In this document: piece by piece, positions 36,536 to 48,141 of the stretch
Position numbering within the stretch: the first letter of the stretch is position 1
Layout: each line of letters begins with the position of its first letter
Assembly (NCBI RefSeq): GCF_046630445.1
Contig: NC_092337.1
Span: 357,360,001 to 357,424,000, forward strand
Reading direction: 5' to 3'
DNA: 64,000 bases
DNA from: Rutidosis leptorrhynchoides
Taxonomy: Eukaryota > Streptophyta > Magnoliopsida > Asterales > Asteraceae
Program-made: the position numbers and the translations under genes
The notes under the pieces: model-generated
What the model was told of the DNA's origin: nothing
Databases searched by the model: none
What the model saw: the letters and a program-made list of their open reading frames with translations, nothing else

Positions 36536-38375
36536 TGTAACGACCCGCACTTTTTCGATCATTCTATACTTATAAGATTAATATTTACATAAATTAAACC
36601 TTGCCAACATGATAAGCAATCCAAATTGTTGAGATTTATGTTTCCGAAAAGAGTTTTACATAACGTTTGACCGTCTAGTTTGACCGATGATATCACGAAC
36701 TATACAATATATGATAATTATACGTTTGTGTATATATATGTATATATACATATTTAACATGATTAAAGAATGTTTTAATACCTCATTTTATATTAATAAC
36801 AACAAGTTATATGTGTATTTTGAAACTACTAACTTAAGTTTTCAAAACGATAACAATACGTAACGTTATTTGACATATATACTTAAGACTTATAATGTTA
36901 TACATATATTGTATAAGTAATGTATTTAATTACTTTTAAAGAACTTAAATACATAAAACCATATAAGTGTATTCACAAAAGATAGCTATATTTGAATCCT
37001 CATTTCATTTTTCACAAAATTTCTATACGTATACCTAGAGTATTTGTACTCGTATCATACCTAGCTCCTATACGTATTTACTAATAGTAAATACACATCA
37101 AAATCACCACCTAACCAGCCATTATTCATGCCCTTAGAGCTAGGTAATTACTTTTGGATGATTACTTGACTAATTAACAAAATTACAAACTAAAAATCTT
37201 ATCATGTATTACATGATACACGTTTTTTTTAGGTTATAAGTATCACCATTTCTAGTTCATTTTCTAACCTCATTTTTAGTTAAACACACACTCTTTCACA
37301 ACCCTTAAAACCCTTAATCAATTCAGCAAAGTTTCCAAGAAGATCTAGCTTCAAAAACCATACTAAAACACCATAAGAAAACCATACAAAAACACTTCAA
37401 GAAAACCCTCCAAGAACACCAACTTACTTCCAATCTTTCATTCACCTCTAGTACCCTTTTGATTCTAGCTTCTTACTTCTCTTTTACAGCAACTTCATCC
37501 AAGGAACTTGAGGTAGAATCTATGTTCATAACCTTATTCGATTCATATATATATAGCTATCATATTTTGTGGTATACAAGTTTAACAACAAGAACATAGT
37601 TTGAATGTTTTCAAACTTGTTTGCAAACTAAATAGATCCTTCTAACTTAACTTTTAAAATACTTCAAGACCTGTAATATAACTTATGTATATGCTAATTT
37701 AACAAGGTAAAACTTGGTTTTTCAAAGTATAAGTATTTTTAGAAAAATGGTCATTAAATGATTTTGTTGTAACAAAAATGTTTAACTTCATATGTTTCAC
37801 TAATGTTTCACTTATGCCGTATGATTTTGAATACAAACCAAGGTATTTACAGTTCATAGTCTTAAAGAAGAACTCGATCCAAGAAGATGGCAATTTGAAT
37901 CAACGAAAACGGATTTGTAACGAAGAAACTATGACCGAAACAAAATTGGTTATCCTAGATCATTTCAACTACGGGATCAATTGGAAAAAAATGATATAAA
38001 TCACATATTTCTAAGATAACATGATATTTTATATATATGTACTTATAATTCAATTTTATATGGTTCAGGATCACCCGTAAACAATACGAGAAGATTAATC
38101 ATAAGATCCCATGTTTGTACGCAACACGTCATTTGACAACACCGGTACTTTATGTACGCAATACGTCATTTGACAACACCGGTACCATGGGTCAAGATTA
38201 ATCTCGACCAACACATATACGATGGGGTTTTATTGATTTCGTTGGGGGTTTTATTTATTTCATTGCGGGTATATTAAACATCTAAAAATGAACCATTAAA
38301 ATTGAATTACTAACATCGGACTGCTAACTACGGACTAAGGAATTATTCAAAGTATTAAAAGTATAACAAGTATAT
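36536..38375 (+). repeat. Element A 3' LTR, left part
   Basis: 1840 bp matching 28284-30123, interrupted by element B. The last 5 bp (TATAT) are B's target duplication. Confidence 0.95.
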
Positions 38376-41300
38376 TGTAGTGACCCGAACTTTTCCATGT
38401 TTATATATATTAATAGAGATTGATATTTACATGATTAAATGTTTCCATCATGTTAAGCAATCAAACTTGTTAAGACTTGATTAATTGAAATATGTTTCAT
38501 ATAGACAATTGACCACCCAAGTTGATCGGTGATTCACGAACGTTAAAACTTGTAAAAACTATATGATGACATATATATGGATATATATATATAGTTAACA
38601 TGATACTATGATAAGAAAACATATCATAAAGTATATTAACAATGAACTACATATGTAAAAACAAGACTACTAACTTAATGATTTTTAAACGAGACATATA
38701 TGTAACGATTATCGTTGTAAAGACATTTAATGTATATATATCATATTAAGAGATATTCATACATGATAATATCATGATAATATAATAATTTAAAATCTCA
38801 TTTGATATTATAAACATTGGGTTAACAACATTTAACAAGATCGTTAACCTAAAGGTTTCAAAACAACACTTACATGTAACGACTAACGATGACTTAACGA
38901 CTCAGTTAAAATGTATATACATGTAGTGTTTTAATATGTATTTATACACTTTTGAAAGACTTCAATACACTTATCAAAATACTTCTACTTAACAAAAAAT
39001 GCTTACAATTACATCCTCGTTCAGTTTCATCAACAATTCTACTCGTATGCACCCGTATTCGTACTCGTACAATACACAGCTTTTAGATGTATGTACTATT
39101 GGTATATACAATCCAATGATCTGCTCTTAGTAGCCCATGTGAGTCACCTAACACATGTGGGAACCATCATTTGGCAACTAGCATGAAATATCTCATAAAA
39201 TTACAAAAATATGAGTAATCATTCATGACTTATTTACATGAAAACAAAATTACATATCCTTTATATCTAATCCATACACCAACGACCAAAAACTCCTACA
39301 AACACTTTCATTCTTCAATTTTCTTCATCTAATTGATCTCTCTCAAGTTCTATCTTCAAGTTCTAAGTGTTCTTCATAAATTCCAAAAGTTCTAGTTTCA
39401 TAAAATCAAGAATACTTTCAAGTTTGCTAGCTCACTTCCAATCTTGTAAGGTGATCATCCAACCTCAAGAAATCTTTGTTTCTTACAGTAGGTTATCATT
39501 CTAATACAAGGTAATAATCATATTCAAACTTTGGTTCAATTTCTATAACTATAACAATCTTATTTCAAGTGATGATCTTACTTGAACTTGTTTTCGTGTC
39601 ATGATTCTGCTTCAAGAACTTCGAGCCATCCAAGGATCCATTGAAGCTAGATCCATTTTTCTATTTTCCAGTAGGTTTATCCAAGGAAATTAAGGTAGTA
39701 ATGATGTTCATAACATCATTCGATTCATACATATAAAGCTATCTTATTCGAAGGTTTAAACTCGTAATCACTAGAACATAGTTTAGTTAATTCTAAACTT
39801 GTTCGCAAACAAAAGTTAATCCTTCTAACTTGACTTTTAAAATCAACTAAACACATGTTCTATATCTATATGATATGCTAACTTAATGATTTAAAACCTG
39901 GAAACACGAAAAACACCGTAAAACCGGATTTACGCCGTCGTAGTAACACCGCGGGCTGTTTTGGGTTAGTTAATTAAAAACTATGATAAACTTTGATTTA
40001 AAAGTTGTTATTATGAGAAAATGATTTTTATTATGAACATGAAACTATATCCAAAAATTATGGTTAAACTCAAAGTGGAAGTATGTTTTCTAAAATGGTC
40101 ATCTAGACGTCGTTCTTTCGACTGAAATGACTACCTTTACAAAAACGACTTGTAACTTATTTTTCCGACTAGAAACCTATACTTTTTTTGTTTAGATTCA
40201 TAAAATAGAGTTCAATATGAAACCATAGCAATTTGATTCACTCAAAACGGATTTAAAATGAAGAAGTTATGGGTAAAACAAGATTGGATAATTTTTCTCA
40301 TTTTAGCTACGTGAAAATTGGTAACAAATCTATTCCAACCATAACTTAATCAACTTGTATTATATATTATGTAATCTTGAGATACCATAGACACGTATAC
40401 AATGTTTCGACCTATCATGTCGACACATCTATATATATTTCGGAACAACCATAGACACTCTATATGTGAATGTTGGAGTTAGCTATACAGGGTTGAGGTT
40501 GATTCCAAAATATATATAGTTTGAGTTGTGATCAATACTGAGATACGTATACACTGGGTCGTGGATTGATTCAAGATAATATTTATCGATTTATTTCTGT
40601 ACATCTAACTGTGGACAACTAGTTGTAGGTTACTAACGAGGACAGCTGACTTAATAAACTTAAAACATCAAAATATATTAAAAGTGTTGTAAATATATTT
40701 TGAACATACTTTGATATATATGTATATATTGTTATAGGTTCGTGAATCAACCAGTGGCCAAGTCTTACTTCCCGACGAAGTAAAAATCTGTGAAAGTGAG
40801 TTATAGTCCCACTTTTAAAATCTAATATTTTTGGGATGAGAATACATGCAGGTTTTATAAATGATTTACAAAATAGACACAAGTACGTGAAACTACATTC
40901 TATGGTTGAATTATCGAAATCGAATATGCCCCTTTTTATTAAGTCTGGTAATCTAAGAATTAGGGAACAGACACCCTAATTGACGCGAATCCTAAAGATA
41001 GATCTATTGGGCCTAACAAACCCCATCCAAAGTACCGGATGCTTTAGTACTTCGAAATTTATATCATATCCGAAGGGTGTCCCGGAATGATGGGGATATT
41101 CTTATATATGCATCTTGTTATTGTCGGTTACCAGGTGTTCACCATATGAATGATTTTTATCTCTATGTATGGGATGTGTATTGAAATATGAAATCTTGTG
41201 GTCTATTGTTACGATTTGATATATATAGGTTAAACCTATAACTCACCAACATTTTTGTTGATGTTTTAAGCATGTTTATTCTCAGGTGATTATTAAGAGC

Positions 41301-41628
41301 TTCCGCTGTCGCATACTTAAATAAGGACAAGATTTGGAGTCCATGCTTGTATGATATTGTGTAAAAACTGCATTCAAGAAACTTATTTTGTTGTAACATA
41401 TTTGTATTGTAAACCATTATGTAATGGTCGTGTGTAAACAGGATATTTTAGATTATCATTATTTGATAATCTACGTAAAGCTTTTTAAACCTTTATTGAT
41501 GAAATAAAGGTTATGGTTTGTTTAAAAATGAATGCAGTCTTTGAAAAACGTCTCATATAGAGGTCAAAACCTCGCAACGAAATCAATTAATATGGAACGT
41601 TTTTAATCAATAAGAACGGGACATTTCA
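38376..41628 (+). repeat. Element B 5' LTR (3253 bp)
   Basis: TGTAGTGACCCG...CATTTCA. It shares the LTR 3' blocks with A and C (TTTATTCTCAGGTG near 41275; GAGGTCAAAACCTCGC near 41560). No gene is seen inside. Confidence 0.95.
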
Positions 41629-41630
41629 GT

Positions 41631-41642
41631 TGGTATCAGAGC
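41631..41642 (+). promoter_or_regulatory. Element B primer-binding site
   Basis: TGGTATCAGAGC, 2 bp after the 5' LTR, matching initiator tRNA-Met. Confidence 0.9.
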
Positions 41643-41838
41643 GTTGGTCTTAGAGAACCAGAAAATTTGCATTAGTGTGTCTTATCGAGTTTGTTAGGAT
41701 GCATTAGTGAGTCTGGACTTCGACCGTGTTTTCTTTAAAAATGATTGCTTAACATTTTTTGTTGGAAACTATATATTTTTAACATATGAATATTATGTGA
41801 TATATTAATCTCTTAACGTGTTTGATATTATGTGATAG

Positions 41839-42453
41839 ATGTCTACCTCTAGAACAAGTCCCATTGACTCACCTAATAATAATGAAGAGTCAAATGTAAA
41901 TTGGAATGATTTGTGGACTGATTCACAAGTTCCCGAAGAGGAACCGGAAGAAGAGTCGGAACCGGAAGAAGAATCGGAACCGGAAGAAGAATCGGAACCG
42001 GATGAAGAAATAGAACCGGTGGGGGAAATAATAAAACGGTTAAGTAAAAGAAAATCCTCAACCAACCGACCAAAGTTAATTATGGTCAATGGTGTTTCCG
42101 CCAAGGAAGCAAAATATTGGGAGGATTACCAATTCTCCGATGAATCGGATTCCGACGAGAATTCCGATGATGTTATAGAAATTACCCCAACTGAATTTAA
42201 AAAGGCAAAAGAAAATAATAAGGGAAAGGGCATAAAAATAGAGAAATCTAATTCCAACCCCGATGAACTTTATATGTATCGTCAACCCCCGAAGTCCTTA
42301 AGTTGTAACAATGACCCGGGAACCTCTAAACCACCAGGTTTTTCTAAACCAATGTGGACAACGACGGCTCGTATTAGGGGAACATCATATATCCCTAGAA
42401 ACTTGGCAAAACGAACCAAAACCGAAGAAGAAGAAACGAGCGAGTCGGAATAA
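41839..42453 (+). CDS. Element B ORF0: acidic accessory protein with EESEPE repeats
   Basis: 204 codons in sense orientation between leader and F-box gene. Residues about 33-60 are tandem EESEPE-type hexapeptides (18-bp DNA units), as in A's ORF0. Then come a basic patch (about 70-80), a second Asp/Ser/Glu-rich block (about 98-115), a Lys-rich stretch (about 120-138) and a C-terminal TTARIRGTSYIPRNLAKR segment resembling the TARIR tail of A. It is likely disordered; no catalytic motif. Conservation of position and layout between two distinct families suggests it is a working element protein. Function not known. Confidence 0.7.
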   Translation: MSTSRTSPIDSPNNNEESNVNWNDLWTDSQVPEEEPEEESEPEEESEPEEESEPDEEIEPVGEIIKRLSKRKSSTNRPKLIMVNGVSAKEAKYWEDYQFSDESDSDENSDDVIEITPTEFKKAKENNKGKGIKIEKSNSNPDELYMYRQPPKSLSCNNDPGTSKPPGFSKPMWTTTARIRGTSYIPRNLAKRTKTEEEETSESE

Positions 42454-42590
42454 GATAGTTGTATTCGTGTGGTGTAATATATGGAATATAGTGTTCTTAT
42501 GCTTTATGATATATGTAAAAATTGCTTGTATTAATAAGTATTTTTTTTATGAATCTAACTCTTGTCTATTTTACAGTTTAAAAACACAAA

Positions 42591-43274
42591 ATGGATAGAC
42601 AACCCAATATTTTAAGAGACCTACCCGGAGACATGATTGATGAAATCTTGTCTAGAGTCGGCCAGAATTCTTCGGCACAACTATTTAAGGCGAGATCAGT
42701 TTGTAAGACATTCGAAGAACGTTCCAAGAATGTCTTGGTTTATAAGAGACTTTCGTTTGAAAGATGGGGGATATCACATTGGGAAACCCATAAGTTACGA
42801 TGTGTTTACTTTGACGCATATATTGCGGGGAACCCAAATGCTATTTTACGCAACGGGTTAAGAAATTATTTTGACTCAATATATCCGAATATTGGACTTC
42901 GTGATTTAGAAAAAGCGGCTAACATGCAACATAAAGAAGCATGTTATGCTTACGGATTAGTAATGTTCGCTTCTCACCAAAGTGAGAACAAGAACATCGG
43001 GCTACAACTATTAAACAAAACGTTTCCACAAGTGACGGAGTCGGTAATTGGGGTAAGAAATGAGGTTTTTAGATTATTACGGGACTGTTGGACATTACGT
43101 AACCCTCGTCCCTTTGATGACGTTACAACACGCTGTCTTATCAACGGCCATAACGGTTATGTTGCACAAGACCAAGGATGGGAAGTAGTCCTAGTAAAAC
43201 CAGAATGCATGACTTGTTTCTGGACGTATGAATTACGTGTCTTTATTGCCTTTGCTGAACGACTTGTGTACTAG
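42591..43274 (+). CDS. F-box protein with Sel1-like region carried by element B
   Basis: 227 codons, intact, same strand as gag-pol, 137 bp after ORF0 and 341 bp before the gag-pol ATG. Residues about 10-50 (LPGDMIDEILSRVG onward) form an F-box, the SKP1-binding module of SCF ubiquitin ligases. Residues about 78-142 (AGNPNAILRNGL, then DLEKAANMQHKEACYAYGL) resemble the Sel1-like/TPR-like part of the plant F-box family typified by Arabidopsis At1g67623 and At2g35280. The C-terminus has a Cys pair (206, 209) and a YELRVF-type end as in that family. F-box proteins are not part of the normal retrotransposon set, so this is most simply a captured host coding sequence, intronless as expected for cDNA capture. 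A and C lack it. Substrate unknown; targeting of a host silencing or defence factor is speculation. Confidence 0.85.
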   Translation: MDRQPNILRDLPGDMIDEILSRVGQNSSAQLFKARSVCKTFEERSKNVLVYKRLSFERWGISHWETHKLRCVYFDAYIAGNPNAILRNGLRNYFDSIYPNIGLRDLEKAANMQHKEACYAYGLVMFASHQSENKNIGLQLLNKTFPQVTESVIGVRNEVFRLLRDCWTLRNPRPFDDVTTRCLINGHNGYVAQDQGWEVVLVKPECMTCFWTYELRVFIAFAERLVY

Positions 43275-43464
43275 CTAGAATTGTCTTCACAACTATCTTG
43301 TATCAAAGTTATTGTGTGCTATATTTCATGCTTTATGTAAAATAAGCGGTATTGTAAGTTTGTAAAATATTGTATAAAAGTTTGAACGCAAAATATTATT
43401 ATAATCAGTTTTTCATATAGAATTGTAGTAGTTGAATTGTATATTAGCTACTAAGTATGAACTT

Positions 43465-43482
43465 AACGGGTAGGTACTACCC
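43465..43482 (+). promoter_or_regulatory. PPT-like hairpin upstream of B gag-pol
   Basis: AACGGGTAGGTACTACCC with a perfect 6-bp stem, 133 bp before the gag-pol ATG; identical to A's copy at 31908-31925. Confidence 0.65.
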
Positions 43483-43615
43483 GAATTTAAACTTATAAAA
43501 CGCTAATATGAAGAAAAAGCTTTTATAAATGAGTTCATATTATGCTACGAAATACTATTAACTACTCTTAATATTCTGTATGATTAACTTGTTCCATTTA
43601 ACTATTTTGAAGGAA

Positions 43616-46600
43616 ATGGCACCGACTACTCGACACACCGTGAATATGAATGAAGAGGAATTCCGTACTTTTCTAGCTTCAAACATAGCCGCAGTACAGG
43701 CTGCGCTACATACCAACAATAACCTTGGATCTAGCAGTACAGGAAATCGTGTAGGATGCACCTACAAAGAATTCACTGCCTGCAAACCTTTGGAATTTCA
43801 TGGAACCGAAGGACCGATCGGATTGAAACGGTGGACCGAGAAGGTTGAATCGGTGTTTGCCATAAGTAAGTGTACTGAAGAGGACAAAGTGAAGTACGCT
43901 ACGCATACCTTCACAGGTTCTGCGTTAACATGGTGGAATACCTATCTAGAGCAAGTGGGACAAGATGATGCGTACGCACTACCGTGGTCAGCATTCAAGC
44001 ACTTGATGAACGAGAAGTACCGTCCCAGAACCGAGGTCAATAAGCTCAAGACAGAACTTAGAGGGTTACGAACCCAAGGATTTGATATTACCACGTACGA
44101 AAGACGATTCACAGAATTGTGCCTATTGTGTCCGGGAGCATTCGAAGATGAGGAAGAGAAGATCGACGCGTTTGTGAAAGGATTACCGGAAAGAATCCAA
44201 GAAGATATAAGTTCACACGAGCCCGCCTCCATACAACAGGCATGTAGAATGGCTCACAAACTAGTGAACCAGATTGAAGAAAGAATTAAAGAACAGACTG
44301 CTGAAGAGGCCAATGTGAAGCAAGTCAAAAGAAAGTGGGAGGAAAACGGTGATAAGAATCACCAATACAACAACAACAGCAATTACAACAATAATCGCAA
44401 CAATCATCCCAACAACAATAATAACCACAACAGCAACAACAATCAGAAGCAGCTATGCCAAAGGTGTGAAAAGAATCACTCGGGGTTCTGCACCAAATTT
44501 TGCAACAAGTGTAAAAGAAATGGTCATAGCGCGGCGAAGTGTGAGGTCTACGGACCAGGGGTTAATAGAACGAAAGGAACAAATGGTGTCGGAACGAGTA
44601 ATGGCGGAGCAAGTAGTGTCGGAGCAAGTTATGCCAATGTAGTTTGTTATAAATGTGGAAAACCAGGCCACATTATTAGAAATTGCCCGAACCAGGAGAA
44701 CACGAATGGACAAGGCCGTGGAAGAGTTTTCAATATTAATGCGGTAGAGGCACAGGAAGACCCGGAGCTTGTTACGGGTACGTTTCTTATTGACAATAAA
44801 TCTGCTTACGTTTTATTTGATTCGGGTGCGGATAGAAGCTATATGAGTAGAGATTTTTGTGCTAAATTAAGTTGTCCATTGACGCCTTTGGATAGTAAAT
44901 TTTTACTCGAATTAGCAAATGGTAAATTAATTTCAGCAGATAATATATGTCGGAATCGAGAAATTAAACTGGTTAGCGAAACATTTAAGATTGATTTGAT
45001 ACCAGTAGAGTTAGGGAGTTTTGATGTGATAATCGGTATGGACTGGTTGAAAGAAGTGAAAGCGGAGATCGTTTGTTACAAAAATGCAATTCGCATTATA
45101 CGAGAAAAAGGAAAACCCTTAATGGTGTACGGAGAAAAGGGCAACACGAAGTTACATCTTATTAGTAATTTGAAGGCACAAAAACTAATAAGAAAAGGTT
45201 GCTATGCTGTTCTAGCACACGTCGAGAAAGTACAAACTGAAGAAAAGAGCATCAATGATGTTCCCATTGCAAAAGAATTTCCCGAGGTATTTCCGAAAGA
45301 ATTACCGGGATTACCCCCACATCGATCCGTTGAATTTCAAATAGATCTTGTACCAGGAGCTGCACCAATAGCTCGTGCTCCTTACAGACTCGCACCCAGC
45401 AAGATGAAAGAACTGCAAAGCCAATTACAAGAACTTTTAGAGCGTGGTTTCATTCGACCAAGCACATCACCGTGGGGAGCTCCTGTTTTGTTTGTCAAGA
45501 AGAAAGATGGTACATTCAGGTTGTGTATCGACTACCGAGAGTTGAACAAACTTACCATCAAGAACCGCTACCCACTACCGAGAATCGACGACTTATTTGA
45601 TCAACTACAAGGCTCGTCTGTTTATTCAAAGATTGACTTACGTTCCGGGTATCATCAAATGCGGGTGAAAGAAGATGATATTCCAAAGACTGCTTTCAGA
45701 ACACGTTACTGTCATTACGAGTTTATGGTCATGCCGTTTGGTTTAACTAATGCACCAGCTGTGTTCATGGACCTTATGAACCGAGTGTGTGGACCATACC
45801 TTGACAAGTTTGTCATTGTTTTCATTGATGACATACTTTTTTACTCAAAGAATGACCAAGAACACGGTGAACATTTGAGAAAGGTGTTAGAAGTATTGAG
45901 GAAGGAAGAATTGTACGCTAAGTTTTCAAAGTGTGCATTTTGGTTGGAAGAAGTTCAATTTCTCGGTCACATAGTGAACAAAGAAGGTATTAAGGTGGAT
46001 CCGGCAAAGATAGAAACTGTTGAAAAGTGGGAAACCCCGAAAACTCCGAAACACATACGCCAGTTTTTAGGACTAGCTGGTTACTACAGAAGGTTCATCC
46101 AAGACTTTTCCAGAATAGCAAAACCCTTGACTGCATTAACGCATAAAGGGAAGAAATTTGAATGGAATGATGAACAAGAGAAAGCGTTTCAGTTATTGAA
46201 GAAAAAGCTAACTACGGCACCTATATTGTCATTGCCTGAAGGGAATGATGATTTTGTGATTTATTGTGACGCATCAAAGCAAGGTCTCGGTTGTGTATTA
46301 ATGCAACGAACGAAGGTGATTGCTTATGCGTCTAGACAATTGAAGATTCACGAACAAAATTATGCGACGCATGATTTGGAATTAGGCGCGGTTGTTTTTG
46401 CATTAAAGACTTGGAGGCACTACTTATATGGGGTCAAAAGTATTATATATACCGACCACAAAAGTCTTCAACACATATTTAATCAGAAACAACTGAATAT
46501 GAGGCAGCGTAGGTGGATTGAATTATTGAATGATTATGATTTTGAGATTCGTTACCACCCGGGGAAGGCAAATGTGGTAGCCGATGCCTTGAGCAGGAAG

Positions 46601-48106
46601 GATAGAGAACCCATTCGAGTAAAATCTATGAATATAATGATTCATAATAACATTACTACTCAAATAAAGGAGGCGCAACAAGGAGTTTTAAAAGAGGGAA
46701 ATTTAAAGGATGAAATACCCAAAGGATCGGAGAAGCATCTTAATATTCGGGAAGACGGAACCCGGTATAGGGCTGAAAGGATTTGGGTACCAAAATTTGG
46801 AGATATGAGAGAAATGGTACTTAGAGAAGCTCATAAAACCAGATACTCAATACATCCTGGAACGGGGAAGATGTACAAGGATCTCAAGAAACATTTTTGG
46901 TGGCCGGGTATGAAAGCCGATGTTGCTAAATACGTAGGAGAATGTTTGACGTGTTCTAAGGTCAAAGCTGAGCATCAGAAACCATCAGGTCTACTTCAAC
47001 AACCCGAAATCCCGGAATGGAAATGGGAAAACATTACCATGGATTTCATCACTAAATTGCCAAGGACTGCAAGTGGTTTTGATACTATTTGGGTAATAGT
47101 TGATCGTCTCACCAAATCAGCACACTTCCTACCAATAAGAGAAGATGACAAGATGGAGAAGTTAGCACGACTGTATTTGAAGGAAGTCGTCTCCAGACAT
47201 GGAATACCAATCTCTATTATCTCTGATAGGGATGGCAGATTTATTTCAAGATTCTGGCAGACATTACAGCAAGCATTAGGAACTCGTCTAGACATGAGTA
47301 CTGCCTATCATCCACAAACTGATGGGCAGAGCGAAAGGACGATACAAACGCTTGAAGACATGCTACGAGCATGTGTTATTGATTTCGGAAACAGTTGGGA
47401 TCGACATCTACCGTTAGCAGAATTTTCCTACAACAACAGCTACCATTCAAGCATTGAGATGGCGCCGTTTGAAGCACTTTATGGTGGAAAGTGCAGGTCT
47501 CCGATTTGTTGGAGTGAGGTGGAGGATAGACAGATTACGGGTCCGGAGATTATACAAGAAACTACCGAGAAGATCATCCAAATTCAACAACGGTTGAAAA
47601 CCGCCCAAAGTCGACAAAAGAGCTACGCTGACATTAAAAGAAAAGATATAGAATTTGAAATTGGAGAGATGGTCATGCTTAAAGTTTCACCTTGGAAAGG
47701 CGTTGTTCGATTTGGTAAACGAGGGAAATTAAATCCAAGGTATATTGGACCATTCAAGATTATTGATCGTGTCGGACCAGTAGCTTACCGACTTGAGTTA
47801 CCTCAACAACTCGCGGCTGTACATAACACTTTCCACGTCTCGAATTTGAAGAAATGTTTTGCTAAAGAAGATCTCACTATTCCGTTAGATGAAATCCAAA
47901 TCAACGAAAAACTCCAATTCATCGAAGAACCCGTCGAAATAATGGATCGTGAGGTTAAAAGACTTAAGCAAAACAAGATACCAATTGTTAAGGTTCGATG
48001 GAATGCTCGTAGAGGACCCGAGTTCACCTGGGAGCGTGAAGATCAGATGAAGAAGAAATACCCGCATCTATTTCCAGAAGATTCGTCAACACCTTCAACA
48101 GCTTAA
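43616..48106 (+). CDS. gag-pol: Element B gag-pol polyprotein with chromodomain (1496 aa)
   Basis: An uninterrupted frame. An in-frame ATG exists at 43580, but 43616 is preferred because its GGAAATGGC context equals A's start and the extra 12 residues are unlike Gag. Order: Gag; an Asn-rich linker (about residues 245-280); two CCHC knuckles ([28 protein letters not shown]); protease with DSG at 402-404; RT with FIDD at 736-739; RNase H; integrase with HHCC finger, a DDE set including ISDRDGRF, and the [11 protein letters not shown] block; and a C-terminal chromodomain ending near residue 1485. No stop or frameshift. Closely related to A's protein but clearly a separate family (different LTRs, linker and protease loop). 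Confidence 0.96.
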   Translation: MAPTTRHTVNMNEEEFRTFLASNIAAVQAALHTNNNLGSSSTGNRVGCTYKEFTACKPLEFHGTEGPIGLKRWTEKVESVFAISKCTEEDKVKYATHTFTGSALTWWNTYLEQVGQDDAYALPWSAFKHLMNEKYRPRTEVNKLKTELRGLRTQGFDITTYERRFTELCLLCPGAFEDEEEKIDAFVKGLPERIQEDISSHEPASIQQACRMAHKLVNQIEERIKEQTAEEANVKQVKRKWEENGDKNHQYNNNSNYNNNRNNHPNNNNNHNSNNNQKQLCQRCEKNHSGFCTKFCNKCKRNGHSAAKCEVYGPGVNRTKGTNGVGTSNGGASSVGASYANVVCYKCGKPGHIIRNCPNQENTNGQGRGRVFNINAVEAQEDPELVTGTFLIDNKSAYVLFDSGADRSYMSRDFCAKLSCPLTPLDSKFLLELANGKLISADNICRNREIKLVSETFKIDLIPVELGSFDVIIGMDWLKEVKAEIVCYKNAIRIIREKGKPLMVYGEKGNTKLHLISNLKAQKLIRKGCYAVLAHVEKVQTEEKSINDVPIAKEFPEVFPKELPGLPPHRSVEFQIDLVPGAAPIARAPYRLAPSKMKELQSQLQELLERGFIRPSTSPWGAPVLFVKKKDGTFRLCIDYRELNKLTIKNRYPLPRIDDLFDQLQGSSVYSKIDLRSGYHQMRVKEDDIPKTAFRTRYCHYEFMVMPFGLTNAPAVFMDLMNRVCGPYLDKFVIVFIDDILFYSKNDQEHGEHLRKVLEVLRKEELYAKFSKCAFWLEEVQFLGHIVNKEGIKVDPAKIETVEKWETPKTPKHIRQFLGLAGYYRRFIQDFSRIAKPLTALTHKGKKFEWNDEQEKAFQLLKKKLTTAPILSLPEGNDDFVIYCDASKQGLGCVLMQRTKVIAYASRQLKIHEQNYATHDLELGAVVFALKTWRHYLYGVKSIIYTDHKSLQHIFNQKQLNMRQRRWIELLNDYDFEIRYHPGKANVVADALSRKDREPIRVKSMNIMIHNNITTQIKEAQQGVLKEGNLKDEIPKGSEKHLNIREDGTRYRAERIWVPKFGDMREMVLREAHKTRYSIHPGTGKMYKDLKKHFWWPGMKADVAKYVGECLTCSKVKAEHQKPSGLLQQPEIPEWKWENITMDFITKLPRTASGFDTIWVIVDRLTKSAHFLPIREDDKMEKLARLYLKEVVSRHGIPISIISDRDGRFISRFWQTLQQALGTRLDMSTAYHPQTDGQSERTIQTLEDMLRACVIDFGNSWDRHLPLAEFSYNNSYHSSIEMAPFEALYGGKCRSPICWSEVEDRQITGPEIIQETTEKIIQIQQRLKTAQSRQKSYADIKRKDIEFEIGEMVMLKVSPWKGVVRFGKRGKLNPRYIGPFKIIDRVGPVAYRLELPQQLAAVHNTFHVSNLKKCFAKEDLTIPLDEIQINEKLQFIEEPVEIMDREVKRLKQNKIPIVKVRWNARRGPEFTWEREDQMKKKYPHLFPEDSSTPSTA

Positions 48107-48141
48107 AATTTCGGGACGAAATTTATTTAACGAGTAGGTAC
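48106..48141 (+). promoter_or_regulatory. 3' hairpin and polypurine tract of element B
   Basis: AAATTTCGGGACGAAATTT at 48106-48124 overlaps the last base of the gag-pol stop codon; AACGAGTAGGTAC follows and abuts the 3' LTR. Confidence 0.8.

Noticed and set aside
43580..43615. Upstream Met at 43580 as the B gag-pol start
   Set aside because: The extra 12 residues have no counterpart in A, and the ATG at 43616 shares A's start context.
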